The position numbers and the translations under genes are program-made. The notes under the pieces were generated by a model, which made no database searches, was not told the DNA's origin, and saw nothing but the letters and a program-made list of their open reading frames with translations. A DNA stretch of 64,000 nt from Pelagibacter sp047722505 (lineage in GTDB: Bacteria; Pseudomonadota; Alphaproteobacteria; Pelagibacterales; Pelagibacteraceae). Of this stretch, positions 18,345-27,449 are shown piece by piece (the first letter of the stretch is position 1; the number at the start of each line of letters is the position of its first letter). The stretch is taken from the NCBI RefSeq assembly GCF_047722505.1, contig NZ_CP159814.1, forward strand, positions 124,001 to 188,000. The letters are read 5' to 3'.

Positions 18345-20659
18345 TGTATAATATTTAACATATTATTTTCACAATCTAATAAAATTTTTTTAGAATTTAT
18401 AATTTCTTTATATTTTTTTTCCCCAATACCTATTGCAGCAGGCAAATTTAGTTCATTACATCTAATAGACATATGTGAATTTATGCCTCCAAACTTAGTA
18501 ATCAATCCTTTAATCTTGTGCGAAAAAATATAATCATATCCTGGATCAGCATTTTCGATTACTACAATTTTATTTTTTAAATCAATTTTATTATTTTTAT
18601 TAAGAATTACTATATCTTCAGATATTTTATCAGATCCAATAAAATTAATTTTATTTTCCGTCTCTTTAAAAAAATATATATCGTTTTTATTTGTTATTAC
18701 CTCAGGTAACTTTATAAATTTATTTTCCTTGTAATCTTTTTTATTTATCTTAATTTCTGATTTCAATTTATCTTGGATATTGTGATTAGAAAGATTGTAA
18801 TATAAATCTTTTATCGTTTTAATATTTATAAATGCAAGATCTTGATTTTTAATATTGATTCTTCTTCCTAGTAATTTTAAGTGTTTAAATATGTAGTCAA
18901 TATTTTTAGTAAAAACAAATTTTGAATATTCTCTTTGTTGAGTACTTTCTCTTATAAAATTTATCAAATCATTAAAATTAATATTCAACTCTGAATCTTT
19001 TATGAATTTATTGATTTTATTTTTTTGTTTTGTTGTAAATTTAAATACTGATTTATTTATTTCAGATGAAAATGAAGAAAGATTGAAATAATTTTTATAG
19101 TTTTCTGCATAATTCTTCGACTCTATATCGTAAGTATTTGGTCTTATATGACCATATCTAGTTTTAAATTTTTTTGGACTGATTTTATTAACGTTACTAT
19201 TTATTTCTGTAGATATAGTTTTTATAGATTTTAAAAAAGACTCAAGCTCTTTTTTTGTAAGAATTTTTGTATTCACAAATGAATTAAGAATATCTCTTGA
19301 TATAAATGCGCACCTTGCAAGTCCTGCAAATGGAAGGGTTCCATATCTCTTACAGTCTTCAATCAACCAATAAATCTTTTCAATATTATACATTCCAGAT
19401 TTTTTAATTTTATTAAGATTTGTTTTTAAAATTGAAATCTTATTTTTATCAATTTTAAAATTGTTGATAGCTATTTGATTTATATTTTTTAAAGATTTTA
19501 TAATTTTTTTTATCTCTTTCGCAGAAAAATTATTTTTAAGATCATTTTTAATTTTTTGATTAGTATCTGCTGTAAAGCAGGTATAAACTATACCAAACTC
19601 TATTTTATCATGTAGATAAATATTTTTTTTAAATTTATTCATATAAAAATTTATAAGTTTAGATGTAATTTTATTTTCAAGTTTACGTGGTATCCAGGAA
19701 TTAAAATCAACCCTCAAATCAATATAGGGAATTCCAAAAAAAATAACCATTAGTTGATTAGAGGAAATATTTCTAAATCCATAATTAGATCTTTGTTCTG
19801 ACCAAACTTTATCAGTAATTAGCTCTTGATATAAAGAAAGAGATAATGCTTTTGGCTTTAGTCCAATCATTTCTGCTGGGTTCCAATCTGGCATAACACC
19901 AAATGCAGTGGAAGTACCCTCAAGGTCGTGATGGGGATTTTGAAGTTTTTCTATTTTTTTTTCTAATCTTGTCAACATTTTATTAATATTTTGAATAGGT
20001 TGTTTAACTTTAGATTTTTTAATTACCAAAGGACGTAGCTGCAGTAAAAATATATTATTTCTTTTATCAACTGCAAATTCTAAATCTAAGAATTTTGCCT
20101 TGCTCATAGACTCAAGTTCAAAAGTAAGATCAATTAGTTTTTTTAAAAATTTTTCTGTAGGTTTATTTGTGGAGTATTTGTAAAAAACAAAATTTTTTGT
20201 ATTTTTTTTACCAGATGTTACAACATCAGTTTGTTTACCTTCAGAATAATTTATTAGTATATATGGTGCACAATTTTCTTTATTCACGTTAGTTAAAACA
20301 CCAGAAAACTTGATATTAGTAGTCATTTCTTGAACTAAAATTTCATTTTTTTTAATTTTTTTATCTTTTTTGTATGAAGATATTACGAGATCTATTTTTT
20401 CTTCAATAGTTTTGAAATCTAAAGCATGAATGTTTAAAAAAGACTGGTATTTACCAGCATTGGAAGTTTTATAATTATCTTCGTTAAGAGAAGAAGATCT
20501 AATAGCAATTTTATTATTAAATTTATTCATAATTGTATTTATAAAAAAATTCTTTCTTTTTTTATAAGAGCCCACATTAAAAAAAATAAATTTTGGTATT
20601 TTTGCATTTTTAAGTTTTAATGCAGATAAAGTCTGTGCTTTTGATTTAAATAGTGCCAT
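18341..20659 (-). CDS. PEP-synthase-like L-glutamine kinase (Cj1418-like)
   Basis: The 772-residue protein has the pyruvate-phosphate-dikinase architecture: an N-terminal ATP-grasp domain (IAIRSSS at 51-57, AGKYQSFLN at 68-76, LLQLRPL near 210), a central region with VMPDWNPAEMIG and LSLSLYQELITD, and a C-terminal swivelling domain with the phosphohistidine motif GGINSHMSIR (His about 729). The C-terminal PEP/pyruvate barrel of true PEP synthase is absent. This layout and length match Cj1418 of C. jejuni, which phosphorylates the amide nitrogen of glutamine. It is the first gene of the seven-gene operon, with about 130 bp of A+T-rich divergent spacer upstream. The functional call depends on the combination with the next three genes. 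Confidence 0.8.
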   Translation of the reverse strand: MALFKSKAQTLSALKLKNAKIPKFIFFNVGSYKKRKNFFINTIMNKFNNKIAIRSSSLNEDNYKTSNAGKYQSFLNIHALDFKTIEEKIDLVISSYKKDKKIKKNEILVQEMTTNIKFSGVLTNVNKENCAPYILINYSEGKQTDVVTSGKKNTKNFVFYKYSTNKPTEKFLKKLIDLTFELESMSKAKFLDLEFAVDKRNNIFLLQLRPLVIKKSKVKQPIQNINKMLTRLEKKIEKLQNPHHDLEGTSTAFGVMPDWNPAEMIGLKPKALSLSLYQELITDKVWSEQRSNYGFRNISSNQLMVIFFGIPYIDLRVDFNSWIPRKLENKITSKLINFYMNKFKKNIYLHDKIEFGIVYTCFTADTNQKIKNDLKNNFSAKEIKKIIKSLKNINQIAINNFKIDKNKISILKTNLNKIKKSGMYNIEKIYWLIEDCKRYGTLPFAGLARCAFISRDILNSFVNTKILTKKELESFLKSIKTISTEINSNVNKISPKKFKTRYGHIRPNTYDIESKNYAENYKNYFNLSSFSSEINKSVFKFTTKQKNKINKFIKDSELNINFNDLINFIRESTQQREYSKFVFTKNIDYIFKHLKLLGRRINIKNQDLAFINIKTIKDLYYNLSNHNIQDKLKSEIKINKKDYKENKFIKLPEVITNKNDIYFFKETENKINFIGSDKISEDIVILNKNNKIDLKNKIVVIENADPGYDYIFSHKIKGLITKFGGINSHMSIRCNELNLPAAIGIGEKKYKEIINSKKILLDCENNMLNIIQ

Positions 20660-20790
20660 AAGTTAAGTATTTTTATATAAGATATAAAAAATATATATAT
20701 TGCAATATATTATCAATAAATATAAATAATGTTTTTAATTAGGCTAAACTTTATTTAATAACCTTTAATTAAAATTGTTTAGTTAAAAGA

Positions 20791-21474
20791 ATGAACAAAT
20801 TTTTTACACCTTCAGCTAATAATAATTTAATAATATGGGCAATATCGCTTCTATGTTTTCCATTTTCTAAGCTGTTGGCGACAGTTAAAATTTCACCAAA
20901 TTTTATAACAATTTTATCTTTTATACTAATGATAATCAGCTGTTTTTTTCTTGTTAAGAGTAATTTACTCTTATTTTCATTAAGTTTTATTTTTAGTATG
21001 TTTTTGGATTTTTGTGATGGACAAGTAGCAAGAATATTAAAAAAAAGTAATAACACTAAATTTAGATTTGATCATTTCTCAGATGTAGTAAAAATTTCAA
21101 TTATTTATCTTACATTTGGCATGTTATTTAATGATCTTAATTCATGGATTTTCTTTTTTATAAGTCATTTATTGTTTTTCTTTAACACTTATCTTCATAG
21201 CAGCACCGTTAATGCTGAAAAATTTCAAAGTAAACTTGCTGGAAAAAACAAAAAAAAATTTATTTTTTTCAAATATTTTGAACTTAATATTTTTGTGGCT
21301 GTGTATAAAATAACAATTCCAATAATTACAACATTTAACTCACATAGCTTATTTTTAATACTATTAATCTTGGTAGATATTAAGATTGCATATATAGTTT
21401 TCCTTTACTTTAATTTTATCTTTATTTTAAGAATATTAAAAAATTCAAACAAGTTGTTAAATATAAAAAAATAG
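20791..21474 (+). CDS. CDP-alcohol phosphotransferase family membrane protein
   Basis: A 227-residue polytopic membrane protein (about five or six hydrophobic segments) with the CDP-alcohol phosphotransferase signature DFCDGQVAR...RFDHFSD. The four aspartates and the first Gly, Ala and Arg are present, but the second glycine of the consensus DxxDGxxARx8GxxxDxxxD is Lys. These enzymes transfer a phospho-alcohol from a CDP donor to a second alcohol. The gene is divergent from the phosphoramidate operon and 21 nt ahead of an ABC exporter. It could make an unusual lipid or decorate a glycan carrier. Use of cytidine-diphosphoramidate as donor is an attractive but unsupported idea. Confidence 0.7.
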   Translation: MNKFFTPSANNNLIIWAISLLCFPFSKLLATVKISPNFITILSFILMIISCFFLVKSNLLLFSLSFIFSMFLDFCDGQVARILKKSNNTKFRFDHFSDVVKISIIYLTFGMLFNDLNSWIFFFISHLLFFFNTYLHSSTVNAEKFQSKLAGKNKKKFIFFKYFELNIFVAVYKITIPIITTFNSHSLFLILLILVDIKIAYIVFLYFNFIFILRILKNSNKLLNIKK

Positions 21475-21495
21475 AACAATTTTAAAATAAATAAA

Positions 21496-23199
21496 ATGTC
21501 AATTATTAAAAATAATAAATCAAAAATACCAAATCTTTTTGAAATTTTGAATTTTAAAGAAAAGCTATCACTGATATTTCTATTTGTAATATCAGTAGGT
21601 GTAATAATGATAGAATTAGTTGCGCTTACAAGTATACCTGTATTATTTTCACAATTATTAGATTTTAAAACTGATAATAAAATTATAGATGCTATTATCG
21701 ATAAGATATCAAAAAATTCTACTAATAATTTTTCGCTTGTAATATATGGAATAATAATTATTTTTTTTTTCAGGTCTTTGTTTTTATATTTTGCCAAAAT
21801 TTTTGAATTTATAGTTTATAAAAGAATAAGATTAAGATTATCGAAAGCCCTCCTTGGAAACTTTTTAGGTTCAAATTTACTGGAAATACAAAAAGATACT
21901 CCAGCTACTAAAATCTGGAAAATGGAAATTCTGAACAATTTGATTGGAGTTATGGACAATATTGTGACATTAATTAAAAATATTTGTTTTATCTCTGTTA
22001 TTTTTATATTTTTTTTATCATATCTAGGTAGTGAAATTAGTTATTTTTTTGGAACATTATTATTTTTTACAGGGATTTTTTATTTATTTTTTGCCAACCT
22101 CATAAAAAAAACTGGAGCACGAACACAATTAGCTGCAAAAAATAGAATTAATACTCTTCAAAATATTATGAATGGTATTAAAGACATATTTATTTTAAAC
22201 AAATTTGAATTTTTTAAAGAAAAATTCAAAAATTTTAATACAGAGTATGAAAAAAACGCTCAAAAGAATATTATTATTAATAATTTTCCAGTCTTTTTTA
22301 TAGAATTTATTGGCGTAATATTTATTTGTTTATTTACTTTAAGATTACATAATTCTGGTCTATCTGTTGAAAAAATCATCTCAATAATTGGAGTTTTGGC
22401 TTATGGAGGGTTAAGATTAATCGCGGTAATTAAAGGATGTTTAATACAGTTTAATGGATATAAAACTCATTCTTTTGTTATTAGCGTAGTGCTTAATGAG
22501 CTCAGAAAAAGAGTTAATGATAATTATAATGATAACATTGAGTATAAAGATTTAGATAATGTTGAAAATTTGATAGAAATTAAAAATCTTAAGTTTGCAT
22601 ATGATAAGAATAAAACTTTAATTCAAAATACTAATATTTCTTTTAAAAAAAATAAACTTTACGCCCTTTTAGGAGAAAGTGGGACTGGAAAATCAACATT
22701 TTTAGACTTAATATTAGGAATTTATGAATCAAATAAGGAGACAATTAAAATTAATTGTCTAAGAGAAAAAGTTGGTTATATACCTCAAGAATCCTATATA
22801 TCAAGTGGATCCATTAAAGAAAATATTGCTTTTGGAGTAAAGGAGAGCGAGATAGATGAAGGAAAAATTAACAATTGTATGAAGATGGCAAAAATATATG
22901 ATTTTGTTAATTCTCTTCCAAAAAAAATAGACTCCACCTTGGAAATTTTTGGAACAAATATTTCTATAGGGCAAAAACAGAGAATAGGTATTGCAAGAGC
23001 GCTATATTTTGACCCAAAAATAATATTAATGGATGAACCAACCAGTGCATTAGACTCTGCCACTGAAAAGAATTTTATTGATACCTTAAAAGAAATTAAA
23101 TTAGGACGATTAATAATTATGACAACACATAAAAAAAATTTTATGAAAGATTTTGATTACATTCTTAAAATAGAAGATGGAGAAATTAAGCAATTTTGA
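21496..23199 (+). CDS. ABC transporter, fused permease and ATPase (MsbA/PglK-like)
   Basis: The 567-residue protein has an N-terminal membrane domain of about six helices (residues about 20-340) and a C-terminal nucleotide-binding domain with Walker A GESGTGKST from residue 393, Q-loop YIPQES, signature ISIGQKQRIGIARAL and Walker B IILMDEPTSALD. This half-transporter design acts as a homodimer and in glycan clusters commonly flips lipid-linked oligosaccharides (PglK) or lipid A (MsbA). No Wzx-type flippase was recognised in the window, so this is the best candidate for moving repeat units across the inner membrane (inference). Confidence 0.85.
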   Translation: MSIIKNNKSKIPNLFEILNFKEKLSLIFLFVISVGVIMIELVALTSIPVLFSQLLDFKTDNKIIDAIIDKISKNSTNNFSLVIYGIIIIFFFRSLFLYFAKIFEFIVYKRIRLRLSKALLGNFLGSNLLEIQKDTPATKIWKMEILNNLIGVMDNIVTLIKNICFISVIFIFFLSYLGSEISYFFGTLLFFTGIFYLFFANLIKKTGARTQLAAKNRINTLQNIMNGIKDIFILNKFEFFKEKFKNFNTEYEKNAQKNIIINNFPVFFIEFIGVIFICLFTLRLHNSGLSVEKIISIIGVLAYGGLRLIAVIKGCLIQFNGYKTHSFVISVVLNELRKRVNDNYNDNIEYKDLDNVENLIEIKNLKFAYDKNKTLIQNTNISFKKNKLYALLGESGTGKSTFLDLILGIYESNKETIKINCLREKVGYIPQESYISSGSIKENIAFGVKESEIDEGKINNCMKMAKIYDFVNSLPKKIDSTLEIFGTNISIGQKQRIGIARALYFDPKIILMDEPTSALDSATEKNFIDTLKEIKLGRLIIMTTHKKNFMKDFDYILKIEDGEIKQF

Positions 23200-23226
23200 T
23201 ATATATTTTATATCTTTTATAATACT

Positions 23227-24468
23227 TCAGTTGCTGTTTAAATTATTTTTAATAAATAAGTTACAATCAATTATATTTCTAAATTTTTTTCTATCGCTTG
23301 AAACAAGAATGTATTTTTTTTTTGAAGTCTTTTTTATTATAAATTTCTTGATCCTATATAAGAATAAAAAACTTTTTTTTAATTGATCAATTAATAAGAG
23401 TGGAATTAAAAAAAACATTAGAATGACTCTAGAAAGTCTATTTTTTTTAAGTTCTAAACTTATGATCATATTAAATTCCTTAAGATTCAAATTGATTTTA
23501 GATCTATAGTTATAATATAAATTTATTTTATAAAACTGTATGCAGCTACTTGCATACACTAAATATTTTATAAAATTACTTTTCCATTTATTATTAATGT
23601 ATGGATGATCTATTACACATTCAAAAAAATATATAGAAGATAAACCAATTTGATGAAGTTTTTCAGATATATCTCCACTTAACTTTAAATTAGGATTTAT
23701 AAAATCAAATTTATCAAGACTTATATCTTTGTTAGTTTTATCCTCATAAATTTTTGTACTTCGACCAGTAGATAATTTTGAAGTCCCAGCCCAAAAAATT
23801 GGTTCATTTATTTGTAAATATTTTTTTGTTTCATATAAAATTGATATCATTGAATAATAATCGGGAACTACTGAGTGAAAAAAAAAATTATTTGATTTTT
23901 TTTTTATTTTATCTAGTAAAGATTTTTTAACTAAGCCACTAGTGTAAATCATAGGTAAATCTGTTCTCAAATAGATACCAGATAAAGAAAATAGTAAAGA
24001 CATCATAGAATTTTTCATCTTTGATTTTTCGTTGAAATTTTGGTAATCACAAACTCTATCTCCGTATAGATCCTCAACACCATCCCAGTAATAAAAAGCT
24101 GGTTTTGTGTGTATTGCTTCCACATCATAAAATTTATCTAAATATTTATCTACTTTTTCAAAAAAATTTGGCAATATACCGTCATCATCTCCCAAAATTG
24201 TTATCCACTCTCCACGCGCATATTTTAACAAAAATTCATAATTTTTAGTTTGAGTTAATTTAATTGGTGGTTTTATTATATTTACCCTTTTATCATTAAT
24301 TTGAGATAAAAGCTTATTTGTGTCGTCTGTAGAATAATCATCTGAAATTATCAATTCAAAATTTTCATATTTAGAGCTAAGAACACTTTCTATCGTGAAG
24401 GCAAGATATTTTGCTTTATTATAGGTTGGGAGTAAAATTGAATACTTAATAGGTCTATTGTTAATCAT
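23227..24468 (-). CDS. Family 2 glycosyltransferase
   Basis: A 413-residue GT-A fold glycosyltransferase: YSILLPTYNKAKYLAFTIESVL at the start, LIISDDYSTDDT near residue 40 and the WITILGDDDG metal-binding DDD motif near residue 93. After the catalytic domain (about residues 1-250) there is a long Lys/Asn-rich tail containing a hydrophobic stretch (VILMFFLIPLLLI), which may anchor it at the membrane. It is convergent with the ABC transporter gene. Upstream lies a 294-bp A+T-rich spacer shared with a divergent transferase gene; I see no RNA or repeat in that spacer. Donor and acceptor unknown. Confidence 0.82.
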   Translation of the reverse strand: MINNRPIKYSILLPTYNKAKYLAFTIESVLSSKYENFELIISDDYSTDDTNKLLSQINDKRVNIIKPPIKLTQTKNYEFLLKYARGEWITILGDDDGILPNFFEKVDKYLDKFYDVEAIHTKPAFYYWDGVEDLYGDRVCDYQNFNEKSKMKNSMMSLLFSLSGIYLRTDLPMIYTSGLVKKSLLDKIKKKSNNFFFHSVVPDYYSMISILYETKKYLQINEPIFWAGTSKLSTGRSTKIYEDKTNKDISLDKFDFINPNLKLSGDISEKLHQIGLSSIYFFECVIDHPYINNKWKSNFIKYLVYASSCIQFYKINLYYNYRSKINLNLKEFNMIISLELKKNRLSRVILMFFLIPLLLIDQLKKSFLFLYRIKKFIIKKTSKKKYILVSSDRKKFRNIIDCNLFIKNNLNSN

Positions 24469-24762
24469 TTAAACTATACACTCTTTTCAATTAGAAAATA
24501 TTTTGTTCACAATCATATTGCAAGAAATATTCTTTTATAGATTTATTTCATTTAAAAACAATGTAAACTTCAATCTTAATTAAACCTAAATTTAAATAGT
24601 GATATATAAATTTTAGATTAGCTCCACAGTAAAAACTGCATAAGATATTTTTAAGATGAATCATAATTAAAATTTAAATTCTAACTAATTTATTTTAGTT
24701 GTTAACACAGAAATTGTATATAAATAATGTAGCTTTAATTGATTAAATTTAAGATATAAAAT

Positions 24763-25866
24763 ATGAAAAAAAAAATTTTATTCATTCTTAACACTTATGA
24801 ATTTATGTCTCGCTTAACTAATAAGAACCAGTCTATTAAAAAAAATTACACGATGTTCAATAATCATGACAAAGCTTGGACTAATTATTTTTATAATAAT
24901 TTAAAAAAAAATTATTATGTAGAAAAAGATTATCCAAATTTTAACAAGAGTCTTTTAGGAGATAAAAATTACTTAACCTCACTTGAAGAAAAAATTAATA
25001 AGTTTAAACCAGATTTAATTTTTTCAAGCATTGATGATATCAACATAGAAAAAATAATTAACAAATTCAAAAAAATAAAAAAAATTATTTGGATATCATA
25101 CAAAATAGATAAAAAAAAAATTTTAAGTCTTAAAAAAACATACAATTTTTTAATATCTGGCAATCAATTAATATTAAAACGAGCTAAAGAAATAGATTTT
25201 TCTACATTTGAATTGTTAATTTCAAATGAAAATGTAATAGATTTAAATGAAAAAAATTATCAAAAAAGAAATAATGCATTATATTTTGCTGGTTCTTTGG
25301 GTAGTGATTTTACATATAGACTCGACAGTTTATTATCTTTAAAAAAAAACTATAATCTAAAGTTACGAGTTAGAAATTTAGTCGAAAAATATAGAATACT
25401 TAATCTATTAAATGGAATTTTGTTAACTTTTTTACCTAACTTAGCTAAATATCTTTTTAAAAAAAAGTTTTTACCAATATCTAATGAATTAAAATTTATT
25501 AATGAAGATGAAATATTTGGAAAATCAATGCTAACGGAACTCAAGAAATATAAATTTTGTATAAATATTCACTCTGATTTTGATCAAAATAATAATATCA
25601 ATGCTAGAGTTTTTGAAGCTTTAGCTTGTGGTTGTTTACTATTCACCGATGAAAATAAATTTATGAAAAATTTTTTTTTAGGAAATAAGCATGTTATTTA
25701 TTTTAAATCAAAAGATGATTTGAGAGAAAAAGTTAACTATTATTTACTAAATCCTAAAGCAGCATATAAGATTGCTAAAAATGGTAATCAACTATTTATT
25801 AAAAAACATCAAAGTAAAGTTAGAATAAAAGAATTTAAAAAAATTATAAGAAGTATTATAGTATGA
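24763..25866 (+). CDS. CgeB-like glycosyltransferase (GT-B fold)
   Basis: The 367-residue protein resembles the spore-protein CgeB / glycosyl transferase 1-2 family: an early KPDLIFSSIDD strand, a central AGSLGSDFTYRLDSLLSL segment, and the family's most conserved part INARVFEALACGCLLFTDE (about residues 279-297). These proteins have a GT-B fold and transfer sugars from nucleotide donors. It is followed 13 nt later by an RmlD-like gene. The specific linkage cannot be predicted. Confidence 0.72.
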   Translation: MKKKILFILNTYEFMSRLTNKNQSIKKNYTMFNNHDKAWTNYFYNNLKKNYYVEKDYPNFNKSLLGDKNYLTSLEEKINKFKPDLIFSSIDDINIEKIINKFKKIKKIIWISYKIDKKKILSLKKTYNFLISGNQLILKRAKEIDFSTFELLISNENVIDLNEKNYQKRNNALYFAGSLGSDFTYRLDSLLSLKKNYNLKLRVRNLVEKYRILNLLNGILLTFLPNLAKYLFKKKFLPISNELKFINEDEIFGKSMLTELKKYKFCINIHSDFDQNNNINARVFEALACGCLLFTDENKFMKNFFLGNKHVIYFKSKDDLREKVNYYLLNPKAAYKIAKNGNQLFIKKHQSKVRIKEFKKIIRSIIV

Positions 25867-25879
25867 AAGAAACTCTAAC

Positions 25880-26599
25880 ATGAAAAAATATTTAATTACA
25901 GGTGGTAATGGGAGATTTGCAACAAAATTAAAAAAAATTCTCAAAGATAAAAAAAATTTTATTTTTTTTGATAAGAAAAATTTTGACATAACTGATAGAA
26001 AACAAATTAGTTTCGTTTTAAATAAATACAAACCAAATTCTGTTATACATTTGGCTGGTTTATCTAGACCCATGGTATCACATGAAAAAAATATTCAAAA
26101 AAGTATAACTTTAAACATTTTGGGTACAGGTAATATTGTACTTGAGTGTGAAAAGAGAAATATTAAGGTTATATATTTTTCAACAAATTATGTTTATCCT
26201 GGTAAGAAAGGTAACTATGATGAAGATTCACCTCTCTTGCCAATGAATAATTATGCCTGGTCCAAATTAGGTGGAGAAGCAGCTGTGCAAATGTATAGAA
26301 ATTCCTTAATTTTAAGAATAGCAATGACTGAGAAACCCTGGGTTCACCCTTTTGCATTCAGTAATCTTAAAATTAATTTTCTTTATCATGATGAGGTTAC
26401 AAAATTATTACCTAAAATTTTAGAAAAAAAAGGCATTATAAACTTAGGGGGTAATGAAAACTCAATTTTTAAATTTGCAAAAAAAACTAATAATAAAGTT
26501 CGTAAAACTTTATATTCTAAAAAAACAAGCAATGTAGTAATGCCACAAAATTCTTCTATCAATATTAGTAAATTAAAAAAAATATTAAAAACTAAATAA
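25880..26599 (+). CDS. NAD(P)-dependent sugar reductase/epimerase (RmlD-like SDR)
   Basis: A short extended-SDR protein of 239 residues with the nucleotide-binding loop GGNGRFA (residues 8-14), DITDRKQI, HLAGLSRP, STNYVYPG and an active-site YAWSK. The order and the DITD segment resemble dTDP-4-dehydrorhamnose reductase (RmlD), but the protein is about 50 residues shorter than typical. It overlaps the convergent glycosyltransferase gene by 8 nt. It probably reduces a 4-keto-6-deoxy nucleotide sugar. Confidence 0.72.
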   Translation: MKKYLITGGNGRFATKLKKILKDKKNFIFFDKKNFDITDRKQISFVLNKYKPNSVIHLAGLSRPMVSHEKNIQKSITLNILGTGNIVLECEKRNIKVIYFSTNYVYPGKKGNYDEDSPLLPMNNYAWSKLGGEAAVQMYRNSLILRIAMTEKPWVHPFAFSNLKINFLYHDEVTKLLPKILEKKGIINLGGNENSIFKFAKKTNNKVRKTLYSKKTSNVVMPQNSSINISKLKKILKTK

Positions 26600-27446
26600 C
26601 TATTCTTTTATAAGAAGTTTTTCCTAAATAAGCATTTATTAGACCTGATGATTTATTAAAATAAATAGTTTTTTTTCTATTGTTTAAAAAATAGAATATT
26701 AAGAATTTAATAACAGATGTAATTAAATCAGGGACTGTATTTTTGTAAGCCGAATAAGTGGAGTAGTTTTTTCTGTAGTAGTAAAATTTCGACCACATAT
26801 AGTGCCAATGTTTATTCGCTTCTATTTCCAAACTATTTTTTAGGTTAACTGATTTACCCCCAAGGTGACTAACTTTTAGTTTGGGTAATACATAAATTTT
26901 ATGACCTTTATTATAAGCCCTCAAACAAAAATCTGTTTCTTCATAATATAGAAATATTTTTTCATCAAATTTCCCAACTTTTTTAACATTTTTCATATTA
27001 AAAAATAAAAATTGTCCATGAACTAATTTCATTAAATTAAAATCTTTAAATTTATTACTTTTATTTGAAAAAAATTCTTTTTTATAGAAAGATCTTTCAT
27101 GCTGTGGTGCCAATATTGTAAAATCTTTTATTATGTCTGCAATATCTAAAAACTTATCTATAATTTTTGAACCAAAATTTACATCAGAGTCCATATAGAT
27201 CGCATATTTTGTCTTTATATTTCTAAAACCCTCGTTAATGCCACCGGTTTGCCCCGTATTATACTTACTTATTATTACTCTTATATTGCTGAATTTTTTT
27301 TCAAAATAATTTTTTAACCCTTTTTCATTTGCATTATCTATAATAATTATCTTAATTTTAGAGTCTAATTTTTTAACTATTTTAAAAATAGTTTTTTTAG
27401 AATAATATGAAACAAAAAAAATTGTTAAATTTTTATAATGCTTCAT
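26592..27446 (-). CDS. Family 2 glycosyltransferase (rhamnosyltransferase-like)
   Basis: The 284-residue GT-A protein carries IIIDNANEKG, GQTGGINEGF and the metal site YMDSDVNF, then FLYYEETDFCLRAY near residue 172, which is the ExDFCxR acceptor motif of the rhamnosyltransferase-like branch. It is downstream of the epimerase gene (3 nt apart) in a minus-strand unit that starts with the RmlC-like gene. It likely adds a deoxysugar made by those neighbours. Confidence 0.82.
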   Translation of the reverse strand: MKHYKNLTIFFVSYYSKKTIFKIVKKLDSKIKIIIIDNANEKGLKNYFEKKFSNIRVIISKYNTGQTGGINEGFRNIKTKYAIYMDSDVNFGSKIIDKFLDIADIIKDFTILAPQHERSFYKKEFFSNKSNKFKDFNLMKLVHGQFLFFNMKNVKKVGKFDEKIFLYYEETDFCLRAYNKGHKIYVLPKLKVSHLGGKSVNLKNSLEIEANKHWHYMWSKFYYYRKNYSTYSAYKNTVPDLITSVIKFLIFYFLNNRKKTIYFNKSSGLINAYLGKTSYKRIVI

Positions 27447-27449
27447 TTT

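Noticed and set aside
18341..20659. Phosphoenolpyruvate synthase
   Set aside because: The C-terminal PEP/pyruvate barrel is absent and the phosphohistidine domain ends the protein.
24469..24762. Possible small RNA or hidden gene in a 294-bp spacer
   Set aside because: Only A+T-rich sequence with no clear hairpin, frame or repeat; it most likely holds two divergent promoters.
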